Source of the DNA: Stenotrophomonas tumulicola
GTDB taxonomy: Bacteria > Pseudomonadota > Gammaproteobacteria > Xanthomonadales > Xanthomonadaceae
Assembly (NCBI RefSeq): GCF_014117215.1
Contig: NZ_JACGXS010000008.1
Location: 112,024 to 176,023 of the forward strand
Length of the DNA: 64,000 bases
Reading direction: 5' to 3'
Shown here: piece after piece, positions 1-9,090 of the stretch
How the letters are laid out: the number at the start of each line of letters is the position of its first letter
How positions within the stretch are numbered: the first letter of the stretch is position 1
The notes under the pieces: generated by a model
The model's input: only the letters and a program-made list of their open reading frames with translations
Database searches by the model: none
Told to the model about the DNA's origin: nothing
Program-made: the position numbers and the translations under genes

Positions 1-32
1 ACGAAGCAGCGGGTCATGGACCCGCTCTATCG

Positions 33-851
33 CTACTCGGTGGCGGACTCCACCACCATGTCCAGCACATACGCCTGCGACGACGCATCCGCCGGCGGAT
101 TGGCCAGCGTGAAGCGCTTCACCCGCAGCACGTTGCGCACGCCATCTTCGTGGGTGTAGCCCTCGATGCTTTCGTAGAAATTCTCGAACGCACCCGGCTC
201 GCCCTGCTTCAGGCCGTTGTCGTCGTACTTCACTTCACGCACCTGCAGGCACTGCTTGTCCTTGATCAACGGGTGCGGGCAAGGCCTGGTCTGCGCGGCC
301 ACTTCCAGGAACACCCTTTCGCCCGGGCCGCCGAAGCGGGTCTCGGCGGTGGGCTCCGGCGCGAACACCAGCACATCGCCCTTCAGCGTGCGCAGGACCA
401 GCTCGCCGCTGTCGGCCAGTTCGGCATTCATGCTGGCCTGGAGGCGACTGGCTACCGCGTCATCCAGCGCCATCACGGCCGCATCGGTGCAGGCCATCTG
501 GGTGGAGGTCATCGGCGAAAGGGTCAGCACGCCCTCGACCAGCGTGTAGCTGCCGCCAAGGCGATTGCAGGTATTGGACACCGACAGCCGCCCATCGCTG
601 AAATCCAGCGTCACCGGCTTGTCGGCGCGCGCGAACAACGCATCGATGCGCTTGCCGTCGCCAGCGGTGGCCTCGCGCAGCAGCCAGTGCTGGCCTTGCA
701 GCCGCTGTGCGTCCAGGTGCGAAACGGCCTTCTGGGTGGCGGCGGCGGCCGGTGCAGGGGCCAGGTCGTCGCCGCTGCCGGCTGGTGCCGGGTTCTGGCT
801 GCAGGCGGCCAACAGGGCCAGCGGGAGGGACAGCATCAGCATGCGCTTCAT
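33..851 (-). CDS. META/DUF4377-domain lipoprotein (HslJ-like)
   Basis: Predicted outer-membrane or periplasmic lipoprotein of 272 residues. The N-terminus MKRMLMLSLPLALLAAC is a signal peptide ending in a lipobox, with Cys17 as the lipidated residue. A META domain (about residues 50-165) carries the family motif region SNTCNRLGGSY followed by LSPMTSTQMAC. The C-terminal part (about 170-270) resembles DUF4377, with CLQVREVKYDD and the FYESIEGY stretch. META domains occur in HslJ-type proteins linked to heat and novobiocin resistance, but the molecular role is unknown. It is a monocistronic-looking gene. A short hairpin (8-26) lies just past its stop but lacks a clear T-run, so I do not call a terminator. 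Confidence 0.8.
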   Translation of the reverse strand: MKRMLMLSLPLALLAACSQNPAPAGSGDDLAPAPAAAATQKAVSHLDAQRLQGQHWLLREATAGDGKRIDALFARADKPVTLDFSDGRLSVSNTCNRLGGSYTLVEGVLTLSPMTSTQMACTDAAVMALDDAVASRLQASMNAELADSGELVLRTLKGDVLVFAPEPTAETRFGGPGERVFLEVAAQTRPCPHPLIKDKQCLQVREVKYDDNGLKQGEPGAFENFYESIEGYTHEDGVRNVLRVKRFTLANPPADASSQAYVLDMVVESATE

Positions 852-924
852 GGAAATCTCCTTGGATGACCTGGTGGTTCAACGGGTGCGCGCGGCCATC
901 GGGGTTGCGCGCACCCGCCTTCGT

Positions 925-1719
925 TCAGTTGCCGGCCGGCAACCACAGCAGCAGCGCCGCGCCCAGCACGATGCGGTACACGGCGAACGCGGTGAACTTG
1001 TGCGACTTGATATAGCCCAGCAGCCACTTCACTACGACGAAGCCGGTGATGACCGCGGCAACGAAGGCCACGCTGACGTCGGTCCAGTTCTCGCTGGCCA
1101 GCTTGCCTTCCTTTGCCAGTTCCAGGAAGGCGTAGGCACTGGCGGCGAACATGGTCGGAATGCCGACCAGGAACACGAACTCGGTGGCCGCCGCGCGGCG
1201 GCTCAACCCCAGCAGCATGGCCAGGAAGATCGCCGAGGCCGAGCGCGAGGTGCCCGGGAAGATGCCCGCGACGACCTGCGCGATGCCCACGCCGATCGCC
1301 ACCGTCCAGGTGATCTGGTCGCGGTCGGGAAGGCGCGAGGTATAGGCCTCCACCAGCAGCATCCAGATGCCGCCGATGATCAGTGCCCACGCTACCGGGC
1401 TCACCGTTTCCGGCAGTTCCCAACCGGCCAGGCGCACCGGCAGGCCGACCACGGCGGTGACCAGGAAGGCGGCGCCGAGCTTGAACACATAGTCGCGGTT
1501 CTCGTGCTGGTGCAGGCCGGTTGCCAGCGTCCACAAGCGCTGGCGGAACACCAGCGTGATGGCCAGGATCGCGCCGGCCTGGATGATGATGTTGAAGAAA
1601 TCAGAGCGTGCGCCCAGCCAGTGCTGGGCGATCAGCAGGTGCCCGGTGCTGGAGATGGGCAGGAATTCGGTAAGGCCTTCAAGGATGCCCAGCAGCAGGG
1701 CGGAGAGCAGATCGGACAT
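925..1719 (-). CDS. uppP: Undecaprenyl-diphosphatase (UppP/BacA)
   Basis: Integral inner-membrane enzyme that dephosphorylates undecaprenyl pyrophosphate to recycle the lipid carrier for peptidoglycan and O-antigen; overexpression in relatives gives bacitracin resistance. The N-terminus reads LLGILEGLTEFLPISSTGHL, which contains the family's (E/Q)xxxE catalytic region and the PISSTGH signature. A second conserved loop, GTSRSASAI, lies near residue 170 and matches the phosphate-binding PGxSRSxxT/A motif. The 264 residues match the usual length of about 265-275. I start at the ATG at 1719 (MSDLL) because the in-frame extension to 1743 uses TTG and is not conserved in sense. No good ribosome-binding site is visible. 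Confidence 0.95.
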   Translation of the reverse strand: MSDLLSALLLGILEGLTEFLPISSTGHLLIAQHWLGARSDFFNIIIQAGAILAITLVFRQRLWTLATGLHQHENRDYVFKLGAAFLVTAVVGLPVRLAGWELPETVSPVAWALIIGGIWMLLVEAYTSRLPDRDQITWTVAIGVGIAQVVAGIFPGTSRSASAIFLAMLLGLSRRAAATEFVFLVGIPTMFAASAYAFLELAKEGKLASENWTDVSVAFVAAVITGFVVVKWLLGYIKSHKFTAFAVYRIVLGAALLLWLPAGN

Positions 1720-1776
1720 GGGGGAAAGTTGTTTGGGTGGCAACGGGGTAGCGGCAGAGCATAGACCATCAGCGGG

Positions 1777-1847
1777 TGCACCAAAGCAGTGCGGCTACCG
1801 TCGAGTGCACCATCCTGGTGCGCCCTGGCATGCACCGTTCAGGCGCA
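1777..1847 (+). promoter_or_regulatory. Three NtrC-type binding sites upstream of glnA
   Basis: Three near-palindromes fit the enterobacterial NtrC consensus TGCACY-N5-GGTGCA. Positions 1777-1793 (TGCACC-N5-AGTGCG) have two mismatches. Positions 1806-1822 (TGCACC-N5-GGTGCG) and 1831-1847 (TGCACC-N5-GGCGCA) have one mismatch each. Their centres lie about 127, 98 and 73 bases upstream of the transcription start expected from the sigma-54 promoter at 1886-1901. This is the normal enhancer arrangement for NtrC-activated glnA. Site identity is read directly from the sequence; binding is inferred. Confidence 0.75.
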
Positions 1848-1885
1848 CGCTCATGCAAATCAATGACTTGTGACGGTGAAAAAGT

Positions 1886-1901
1886 TGGCACGGGGATTGC
1901 T
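1886..1901 (+). promoter_or_regulatory. Sigma-54 (RpoN) promoter of glnA
   Basis: TGGCAC-N5-TTGCT is an exact match to the -24/-12 consensus, with GG at 1887-1888 and GC at 1899-1900 separated by the required 10 bases. The start of transcription is expected near 1912, giving a leader of about 30 bases to the glnA ATG at 1943. Together with the upstream NtrC boxes it indicates nitrogen-limitation control by NtrC and RpoN. Confidence 0.9.
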
Positions 1902-1942
1902 CATGTATCTGCAGGCATTCATCCCATCCGAGGTTGCACCCG

Positions 1943-3352
1943 ATGTCCGTGGAAAACGTTGAGAAGCTGATCAAGGACAACCAGATCGAATTCGTCGATC
2001 TGCGTTTCGTCGACATGCGTGGCGTTGAACAGCACGTCACCTTCCCGGTCAGCATCATCGAGCCGTCGTTGTTCGAAGAAGGCAAGATGTTCGACGGCAG
2101 CTCCATCGCCGGTTGGAAAGGCATCAACGAATCGGACATGGTCCTGCTGCCTGACCCGGCCAGCGCCTACGTCGACCCGTTCTATGCCGATCCGACCATC
2201 GTGATCAGCTGCGACATCCTCGATCCGGCCACCATGCAGCCCTACGGCCGCTGCCCGCGCGGCATCGCCAAGCGCGCCGAGGCCTACCTGAAGTCCAGCG
2301 GCATCGCCGAGCAGGCCTTCTTCGGTCCGGAGCCGGAATTCTTCATCTTCGACTCGGTCCGTTTCGCCAATGAAATGGGCAACACCTTCTTCAAGGTCGA
2401 TTCCGAGGAAGCAGCATGGAACAGCGGCGCCAAGCTGGACGGCACCAACAGCGGCTACCGCCCGGGCGTGAAGGGTGGCTACTTCCCGGTTCCGCCGACC
2501 GATTCGCTGCACGACCTGCGCGCTGAAATGTGCAAGACGCTGGAACAGGTCGGCATCGAAGTGGAAGTGCAGCACCACGAAGTGGCCACTGCCGGCCAGT
2601 GCGAGATCGGCACCAAGTTCAGCACCCTGGTGCAGAAGGCCGACGAGCTGCTGCGCATGAAGTACGTGATCAAGAACGTGGCGCACCGCAACGGCAAGAC
2701 CGCCACCTTCATGCCCAAGCCGATCGTCGGCGACAACGGCAGCGGCATGCACGTGCACCAGTCGCTGTCCAAGGGCGGCGCCAACCTGTTCTCCGGCGAC
2801 GGTTACGGCGGCCTGTCGCAGCTGGCGCTGTGGTACATCGGCGGCATCTTCAAGCACGCCCGTGCGATCAACGCCTTCGCCAATGCCGGCACCAACAGCT
2901 ACAAGCGCCTGGTCCCGGGCTTCGAAGCACCGGTGATGCTGGCCTACTCGGCACGCAACCGTTCGGCATCGTGCCGCATCCCGTGGGTATCCAATCCGAA
3001 GGCGCGTCGCATCGAGATGCGTTTCCCCGATCCCATCCAGTCCGGCTACCTGACCTTCACCGTGCTGATGATGGCCGGCCTGGACGGCATCAAGAACCAG
3101 ATCGATCCGGGCGCGCCGAGCGACAAGGACCTGTACGACCTGCCGCCGGAAGAAGAGAAGCTGATCCCGCAGGTCTGCTCCTCGCTGGACCAGGCGCTGG
3201 AAGCGCTGGACAAGGACCGCGAGTTCCTCAAGGCCGGTGGCGTGATGAGCGATGACTTCATCGACGGCTACATCGCGCTGAAGATGCAGGAAGTCACCAA
3301 GTTCCGCGCTGCCACCCACCCGCTGGAATACCAGCTGTATTACGCCAACTGA
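1943..3352 (+). CDS. glnA: Glutamine synthetase, type I
   Basis: Cytoplasmic dodecameric enzyme that makes glutamine from glutamate, ammonia and ATP, the entry point of nitrogen assimilation. It has 469 residues, the standard GSI length. Visible signatures are [13 protein letters not shown] near residue 50, the beta-grasp and catalytic EPEFFIFD near 130, [11 protein letters not shown] near 255, and the arginine loop NRSASCRIP near 345. The adenylylation-site tyrosine is present in [10 protein letters not shown] (about Tyr398), so GlnE-type covalent control is expected. The ATG at 1943 is preceded by GAGGT; a TTG nine bases upstream is rejected. Expression is driven by the sigma-54 promoter and the NtrC boxes upstream. 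Confidence 0.98.
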   Translation: MSVENVEKLIKDNQIEFVDLRFVDMRGVEQHVTFPVSIIEPSLFEEGKMFDGSSIAGWKGINESDMVLLPDPASAYVDPFYADPTIVISCDILDPATMQPYGRCPRGIAKRAEAYLKSSGIAEQAFFGPEPEFFIFDSVRFANEMGNTFFKVDSEEAAWNSGAKLDGTNSGYRPGVKGGYFPVPPTDSLHDLRAEMCKTLEQVGIEVEVQHHEVATAGQCEIGTKFSTLVQKADELLRMKYVIKNVAHRNGKTATFMPKPIVGDNGSGMHVHQSLSKGGANLFSGDGYGGLSQLALWYIGGIFKHARAINAFANAGTNSYKRLVPGFEAPVMLAYSARNRSASCRIPWVSNPKARRIEMRFPDPIQSGYLTFTVLMMAGLDGIKNQIDPGAPSDKDLYDLPPEEEKLIPQVCSSLDQALEALDKDREFLKAGGVMSDDFIDGYIALKMQEVTKFRAATHPLEYQLYYAN

Positions 3353-3358
3353 GTACGC

Positions 3359-3411
3359 GCGGTGATGGCGAAGGGCACCCCTCCCACCTTCGCCATCGCC
3401 GCTTCTTCTCC
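3359..3411 (+). terminator. Rho-independent terminator after glnA
   Basis: A 16-bp stem (left arm 3359-3374, right arm 3387-3402, one G-T wobble) with a 12-base loop begins six bases after the glnA stop codon. It is followed by the pyrimidine-rich stretch TTCTTCTCC. The T-run is imperfect, but the stem is long and well placed. Confidence 0.7.
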
Positions 3412-3428
3412 GGCTGGGGAGCCGTTGA

Positions 3429-4025
<597 letters not shown>

Positions 4026-4045
4026 CCCACTCGGAGATCTCCCCC

Positions 4046-5476
4046 ATGAAGATTCGATTGTTCGCCGGGTGGCAAGCCCGGTTCCACCTGGTGTGCCTGC
4101 TGATGCTGCTCAGCGCGCTGGCGATGGGTGCCTTCCCGGGCAACGCGCACGCCCAGGCCCAGGTCACTCCGGTGCCCACCGAAGATGTTGCGGTAGAGCC
4201 ATTGGCCGCTGAAGCGGTTGCCGAGCCGGTCGCCGAAGCGGCGGCTGCCGCACCTGCATTCGACCATGGCGACGTGGCCTGGATGCTGACCTCCACCCTG
4301 CTGGTGTTGCTGATGGTGGTGCCGGGCCTGGCCTTGTTCTATGGCGGCCTGGTGCGTTCGAAGAACGTGCTGTCGGTGCTGAGCCAGATCCTGGTGGTGT
4401 TCTCGCTGGTGGTCATCCTGTGGGTGGCCTATGGCTACAGCGCGGTATTCAGCACGGGCAATCAGTTCTTTGGCTCCTTTACCCAGTTCGCCTTCCTGAA
4501 GGGTTTCACCCCGGATTCGGTGGGTAACACGCCGATCGCCGGGCTGCCGGACTACCTGTTCGTCGCCTTCCAGTCCACCTTCGCCGGCATCACCACCGCA
4601 CTGATCGTCGGCGCCTTCGCCGAACGCATCAAGTTCAAGGCGGTGCTGCTGTTCTCCGCGCTGTGGTTCACCTTCAGCTACATCCCGATGGCGCACATCG
4701 TCTGGGGTGGCGGCTACCTGGGCGAGATGGGCGCGATCGATTTCGCTGGCGGCACCGTGGTGCACATCAACGCGGGCGTCGCCGGCCTGGTCGGCGCGTA
4801 CTTCGTCGGCAAGCGCATCGGCTACGGCCAGACCGCGCTGAAGCCACACAACGTGGTGTTCACCTATATCGGTGCGATGCTGCTGTGGGTGGGCTGGTTC
4901 GGCTTCAACGCGGGCTCTGCCGCTGCAGCCGACACCGTTGCCTCGCTGGCCTTCCTCAACACCATCCTGGCCACCGCGGCCGCCGTGCTGGGCTGGACGC
5001 TGGTGGAAGCGATCACCAAGGGCAAGCCGTCAGCGCTGGGTGCCGCATCCGGTGCCGTTGCCGGCCTGGTCGGCATCACCCCGGCCTGTGGCACCGTCGG
5101 CCCGATGGGCGCGCTGGTCATCGGCCTGGCGGCCGGCGCACTGTGCGTGTGGGGCGTCACCGGCCTGAAGCGCCTGCTGAAGGTGGACGACACCGCCGAT
5201 GTATTCGGCGTGCACGGTATCGGCGGCATCGTCGGTGCGATCCTTACCGGCGTGTTCAGCGCGGAGTCGCTGGGCGGTACCAACGCCGACCTGGATATCG
5301 GCCACCAGGTGTGGGTGCAGTTCGTCAGCGTTGCCTTCACCATCGTCTGGTGCGCGGTGGCGACTGCACTGATCCTGCTGGTGGTGAAGGTCGTGGTCGG
5401 CCTGCGCGTCACCGAGGAAGCCGAGCGTACCGGCCTGGATGTCACCTCGCACGGCGAGTCCGCGTACGAAGTCTGA
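4046..5476 (+). CDS. amtB: Ammonium transporter
   Basis: Trimeric inner-membrane ammonium channel of 476 residues. It begins with a cleavable-looking signal peptide (LLMLLSALAMGAFPGNAHA) and an Ala/Glu/Val-rich linker (about residues 35-72). Eleven transmembrane segments follow. Family landmarks are PGLALFYGGLVRSKN, FAERIKFKAVLLF, the twin pore histidines in TVVHINAGVAGLVG and VFGVHGIGGIVGA, and WVGWFGFNAGSA. GlnK, encoded 20 bases upstream, is expected to plug the channel when nitrogen is sufficient. Transcription should end at the strong terminator at 5525-5553. The only unusual point is the Ala-rich linker, which is common in proteobacterial homologues. Confidence 0.97.
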   Translation: MKIRLFAGWQARFHLVCLLMLLSALAMGAFPGNAHAQAQVTPVPTEDVAVEPLAAEAVAEPVAEAAAAAPAFDHGDVAWMLTSTLLVLLMVVPGLALFYGGLVRSKNVLSVLSQILVVFSLVVILWVAYGYSAVFSTGNQFFGSFTQFAFLKGFTPDSVGNTPIAGLPDYLFVAFQSTFAGITTALIVGAFAERIKFKAVLLFSALWFTFSYIPMAHIVWGGGYLGEMGAIDFAGGTVVHINAGVAGLVGAYFVGKRIGYGQTALKPHNVVFTYIGAMLLWVGWFGFNAGSAAAADTVASLAFLNTILATAAAVLGWTLVEAITKGKPSALGAASGAVAGLVGITPACGTVGPMGALVIGLAAGALCVWGVTGLKRLLKVDDTADVFGVHGIGGIVGAILTGVFSAESLGGTNADLDIGHQVWVQFVSVAFTIVWCAVATALILLVVKVVVGLRVTEEAERTGLDVTSHGESAYEV

Positions 5477-5524
5477 TCCCAGCTGCAAAAGAACAAAATG
5501 TTGATGACGCTGACATGCGTCGTG

Positions 5525-5553
5525 ACCGGCGGTCCGGGGGCCGCCGGTTTTTT
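5525..5553 (+). terminator. Rho-independent terminator of glnK-amtB
   Basis: A perfect 8-bp GC stem (5525-5532 ACCGGCGG with 5541-5548 CCGCCGGT) with an 8-base loop is followed immediately by six T residues. It lies 48 bases after the amtB stop. Confidence 0.92.
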
Positions 5554-5585
5554 GCTTCTGGCGGCGCCCAGCCGGCCCGGCTGCG

Positions 5586-5611
5586 GGCTCGCCGAGCATG
5601 GCTCGGCGCTA
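5586..5611. repeat. Single SMAG-like palindrome
   Basis: On the minus strand the sequence begins GTAGCGCCGAGCCATGCTCG, the GTAG-headed palindrome type known from Stenotrophomonas (SMAG elements). It sits between the amtB terminator and the amidase start at 5622, so the amidase has only 10 bases of non-repeat leader. Confidence 0.75.
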
Positions 5612-5621
5612 CAATCGCGGC

Positions 5622-6374
5622 ATGACGATCATCCGCGCTTCGGCCCTGCTGCTTTCCCTTGTCCTGCTGTCGGCCTGTGCCGGCGCACCACGCGAAGACC
5701 GTAATCCGCTCGCCACGTGGGTACCGTCGGCCAACCACAACGCACGCATGCCGGTGATCATCGTGCTGCACCACACCGACCAGCATTCGGTGCAGCAGAG
5801 CCTGGACACGCTGCGCAGTGCCAACAGCGGTGGCAAGGTCAGCGCGCATTACCTGATCGGCGCCGACGGCGCGCGTTACCAGCTGGTATCCGATGAGCGC
5901 CGTGCCTGGCATGCCGGCCCGGGACGCTGGGGCACCATCACCGACCTCAACTCGGCGTCGATCGGCATCGAGCTGGACAACGATGGCGATACCCCTTTCA
6001 GCCAGCCACAGGTCGCCTCGCTGATCGTGTTGCTGCAGGATCTCACCACGCGGCTGCGTATCCCACCTTCGCAGGTGATCGGCCACGCCGACCTGGCGCC
6101 ATCGCGAAAACAGGATCCCAGCCGCTACTTCCCATGGCAGCAACTGGCCGAGGCGGGCTTCGGGCCGTGGCCGCGCGACAGCGATGGACTGCCGCCGCCG
6201 GGCTTCGACCCCTGGCAGGCGCTGGCCGGGTTCGGCTATTCGCTGGAAGATCGCGCCGCCACCGTCGGCGCCTTCCACCGCCGCTTCCGGGGCCGCGATG
6301 ACCTGCCCGCGGAGCTTGATGCCGAAGACGCGCGCATCCTGCATTCGCTGCAGTTGCAGTCCATCGCTCGCTGA
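5622..6374 (+). CDS. N-acetylmuramoyl-L-alanine amidase (Amidase_2/AmpD-like) lipoprotein
   Basis: Zinc-dependent amidase of 250 residues that cleaves the MurNAc-L-Ala bond in peptidoglycan or in recycled muropeptides. The signal peptide SALLLSLVLLSAC ends in a lipobox, so the protein is probably attached to the outer membrane and acts in the periplasm (AmpDh2-like) rather than in the cytosol like AmpD. The Amidase_2 fold is indicated by VIIVLHHTDQ (zinc His), SAHYLIGADG, AWHAGPGRW and the late motif VIGHADLAPSRKQDPS, which carries the second His and a lysine typical of the family. A C-terminal extension WQALAGFGY...AFHRRFRG resembles a small peptidoglycan-binding segment. The ATG at 5622 is chosen because the upstream start at 5598 lies inside the SMAG repeat. 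Confidence 0.9.
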   Translation: MTIIRASALLLSLVLLSACAGAPREDRNPLATWVPSANHNARMPVIIVLHHTDQHSVQQSLDTLRSANSGGKVSAHYLIGADGARYQLVSDERRAWHAGPGRWGTITDLNSASIGIELDNDGDTPFSQPQVASLIVLLQDLTTRLRIPPSQVIGHADLAPSRKQDPSRYFPWQQLAEAGFGPWPRDSDGLPPPGFDPWQALAGFGYSLEDRAATVGAFHRRFRGRDDLPAELDAEDARILHSLQLQSIAR

Positions 6375-6471
6375 CCCGGTATCCGGGGGAGGCGCCGAGC
6401 GATGGCCGGCGGGTTTCCGCCAGGAGCCTTGGCAATGGGGCCAGCTCCCGGCCGGCACAATCCGTCCGTTT

Positions 6472-6488
6472 TGCACTACATTGGTGCA
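6472..6488 (+). promoter_or_regulatory. Perfect NtrC box abutting ntrB
   Basis: TGCACT-ACATT-GGTGCA matches the NtrC consensus TGCACY-N5-GGTGCA at every fixed position. It ends one base before the ntrB ATG at 6489. A site this close to the start is suited to repression (autoregulation) rather than activation. Confidence 0.8.
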
Positions 6489-7544
6489 ATGACTGCTTCG
6501 CTGCCCCCGCCTGCCATCGACCATCTGGGAACCCCGGTGGCCTGGGCCGACGCGGAAGGCCGCATCGCCGGCTGCAACCCTGCATTCGCGCGCTGGCTGG
6601 GCGTCAGCGGCCGCCGCCTGGTCGGCCAGCCGCTGGTCGCACTGGAAGCGCAGGGCGAGGCGCTGGCCCACTTCCTTGCCCGCGATGAACGCGACAGCCT
6701 GTGCCTGCATCGCCTGGCGCTGGCCCTGCCCGGCGAAGCGGTGCGTTTTGCCGAAGGCTGGATGAGCCGGCTGGATGACGGGGGCTGGTTGCTTGAAGCC
6801 CACCCGGTGGATGAGTTCCCGGGCCTGGACCCGACCCAGGCCTTGCCCAGCGCGCTCAGCGCGGCGCTGAAAGGGCTGGCGCACGAGCTGCGCAATCCCC
6901 TGGCTGGCCTGAAAGGCGCGGCGCAGTTGCTGGCACGCCGCGCGACCCAGCGTGATGCCGACGAACGCGAACTGGTGGAATTGATCGGCACCGAGATCGA
7001 GCGCCTCAACAGCCTGCTCGACCAGCTGCTGTCACCGGCACCGGCCGCGCCACATGCCGCGCTGAACATCCATGCCGCGCTGGAGCGGGTGCTGCGGCTT
7101 GCCGAGAACGAAGCCGGCTGGGCCGTGCGGCTGCAGCGCGATTACGATCCCAGCATCCCGGAACTGCACGGTGACGCGGATCGGCTCAGCCAGGCGATCT
7201 GGAACCTGGTGCGCAATGCCATGCAGGCCGGCGCCGGCAGCATCACCCTGCGCACGCGGGTGGAACACGGGGTGCGCATCAACGAGCAGCTGCACCCGCT
7301 CGCACTGCGGCTGGAGATCGCCGATGACGGCCGCGGCGTGCCGGAAGACCTGGCGGAACACCTGTTCCTGCCGCTGGTCAGCGGCAGGGCCGAAGGCACC
7401 GGGCTGGGCTTGGCGCTGGCCCAGCAGGTGGCACGCGAACACCGCGGTACGCTGACTTACCGTTCGCGTCCCGGCCATACGGTTTTTATCCTGCTGTTGC
7501 CGATCAGCGGCAGCCTGGCCGCCGAGGAGCCTGCCCATGCCTGA
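6489..7544 (+). CDS. ntrB: Nitrogen regulation histidine kinase NtrB (GlnL)
   Basis: Cytoplasmic sensor kinase/phosphatase of 351 residues that phosphorylates NtrC under nitrogen limitation and is switched by PII. The N-terminal PAS-like domain covers about residues 10-115. The H-box LAHELRNPLAGLKGAAQLL lies near residue 135, followed by an N-box (RNAMQAG) and G-boxes (DDGRGVPEDL, GTGLGLALAQQ) of the HATPase domain. No membrane segments are present, as expected for NtrB. It overlaps ntrC by 8 bases, implying translational coupling. A perfect NtrC box sits directly before the start codon. No strong Shine-Dalgarno is seen, because the operator occupies its place. Confidence 0.95.
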   Translation: MTASLPPPAIDHLGTPVAWADAEGRIAGCNPAFARWLGVSGRRLVGQPLVALEAQGEALAHFLARDERDSLCLHRLALALPGEAVRFAEGWMSRLDDGGWLLEAHPVDEFPGLDPTQALPSALSAALKGLAHELRNPLAGLKGAAQLLARRATQRDADERELVELIGTEIERLNSLLDQLLSPAPAAPHAALNIHAALERVLRLAENEAGWAVRLQRDYDPSIPELHGDADRLSQAIWNLVRNAMQAGAGSITLRTRVEHGVRINEQLHPLALRLEIADDGRGVPEDLAEHLFLPLVSGRAEGTGLGLALAQQVAREHRGTLTYRSRPGHTVFILLLPISGSLAAEEPAHA

Positions 7545-8997
7545 GCCGCAACGCCCTTCCGGCAACGACGTCCGCATCTGGGTAGTCGATGATGACCGCG
7601 CCGTGCGGTTCGTCCTGTGCACGGCGCTGCGCGAAGCAGGTTTCGTGGTGGAAGGGTTCGAGAGCGCCGCCGCCGCCCTGGCCGCGCTGGCCAGCCAACC
7701 GGTGCCTTCGTTGCTGTTCACCGATGTGCGCATGCCGGGCGACGACGGCCTGGTGCTGCTGGACAAGCTGAAGGCAATGCACCCGCAGCTGCCGGTGATC
7801 GTGATGTCGGCCTATACCGATGTGGCCAGCACCGCCGGCGCGTTCCGTGGCGGAGCGCATGAGTTCCTGTCCAAGCCCTTCGACCTGGACGATGCGGTCG
7901 CGCTGGCACGTCGGGTGCTTCCGGCGACGGAAACGCTGGCGCCGGACACCGCGAATGCGGCCGAGGCGGCGCAGGAAAGTGCGCCGCAGCTGGTTGGCGA
8001 TACGCCGGCCATGCGTGCGCTGTTCCGGGCGATCGGCAAGCTGGCGCAGGCGCCGTTGGCGGTGCTGGTCACCGGCGAGACCGGTACCGGCAAGGAACTG
8101 GTGGCCAGTGCGCTGCATCGCGAGTCACCGCGCGCGCAGGCCCCCTTCGTTGCGCTCAATACCGCTGCCATCCCGGCCGAGCTGCTGGAAAGCGAGTTGT
8201 TCGGGCATGAGGCGGGTGCCTTTACCGGTGCCCAGCGTCGCCACGTCGGCCGCTTCGAACAGGCGCATGGTGGCACGCTGTTCCTGGATGAAATCGGCGA
8301 CATGCCGCTGGGATTGCAGACGCGCCTGCTGCGCGTGCTGGCCCAGGGCGAGTTCTTCCGCGTCGGCGGGCGTGAACTGATCCACGTGGACGTGCGGGTG
8401 ATCGCGGCCACCCACCAGGACCTGGAGCGGCTGGTGGCGGAAGGGCGCTTCCGCGCCGACCTGCTGCATCGGCTGGACGTGGTACGGCTGCAGTTGCCGC
8501 CGCTGCGCGAACGCCGCGCCGATATCGGCCAGCTTGCCACCACCTTCCTGGCCGCCGCTGCGCAGAAGCTGGAGGGCCCCGGCAAGCGGCTTACCGCCGC
8601 CGCGCTGCAGGCGCTGGGCGAACACGAATGGCCCGGCAACGTACGCGAGCTGGAGAACGTGTGCTGGCGCATGGCCGCGCTGGCCACCAGCGATACCATC
8701 GGCGCCGCCGACGTGGAGATGGCGCTGAACCGCGGTGGCACGCGCAGCACGGCGCCCGCTGCCAGTGTCGATGCGGGGCAATGGGAAGCGCTGCTGTCCA
8801 GCTGGGCGCGGCAGCGCCTGCTGGAAGGCGCCGAAGGCCTGCATGCCCAGGTCCGCGAACGTGTCGACCACGCCCTGCTGGAGGCGGCGCTGCAGGTGAC
8901 CCATGGCCGGCGCGCCGAGGCGGCAGCGCGGTTGGGCCTTGGCCGCAATACCTTGACCCGCAAGCTTGGCGCCGGCCGCCGCAGGGGCCATACCTGA
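7537..8997 (+). CDS. ntrC: Nitrogen regulation response regulator NtrC (GlnG)
   Basis: Sigma-54-dependent activator of 486 residues. The receiver domain (about 5-120) has the phospho-acceptor aspartate in LLFTDVRMPGDDG and the conserved K in LSKPFD. The AAA+ domain (about 150-380) has Walker A GETGTGKE, the sigma-54 contact loop GAFTGA and Walker B GTLFLDEIGD. The C-terminal Fis-type HTH is visible in RAEAAARLGLGRNTLTRKLG. It should act at the glnA enhancer in this window and at the box before ntrB. It is transcribed with ntrB, overlapping it by 8 bases. Length and domain order are normal. Confidence 0.97.
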   Translation: MPEPQRPSGNDVRIWVVDDDRAVRFVLCTALREAGFVVEGFESAAAALAALASQPVPSLLFTDVRMPGDDGLVLLDKLKAMHPQLPVIVMSAYTDVASTAGAFRGGAHEFLSKPFDLDDAVALARRVLPATETLAPDTANAAEAAQESAPQLVGDTPAMRALFRAIGKLAQAPLAVLVTGETGTGKELVASALHRESPRAQAPFVALNTAAIPAELLESELFGHEAGAFTGAQRRHVGRFEQAHGGTLFLDEIGDMPLGLQTRLLRVLAQGEFFRVGGRELIHVDVRVIAATHQDLERLVAEGRFRADLLHRLDVVRLQLPPLRERRADIGQLATTFLAAAAQKLEGPGKRLTAAALQALGEHEWPGNVRELENVCWRMAALATSDTIGAADVEMALNRGGTRSTAPAASVDAGQWEALLSSWARQRLLEGAEGLHAQVRERVDHALLEAALQVTHGRRAEAAARLGLGRNTLTRKLGAGRRRGHT

Positions 8998-9090
8998 CTC
9001 TCGACCTGATGCCCTCTGCGCGCCGGCATCGCGCCGCGTTGATGCGCCATGGACACAGGGGGCCGTAACGTGACCTGCAAGGAGTACCTG

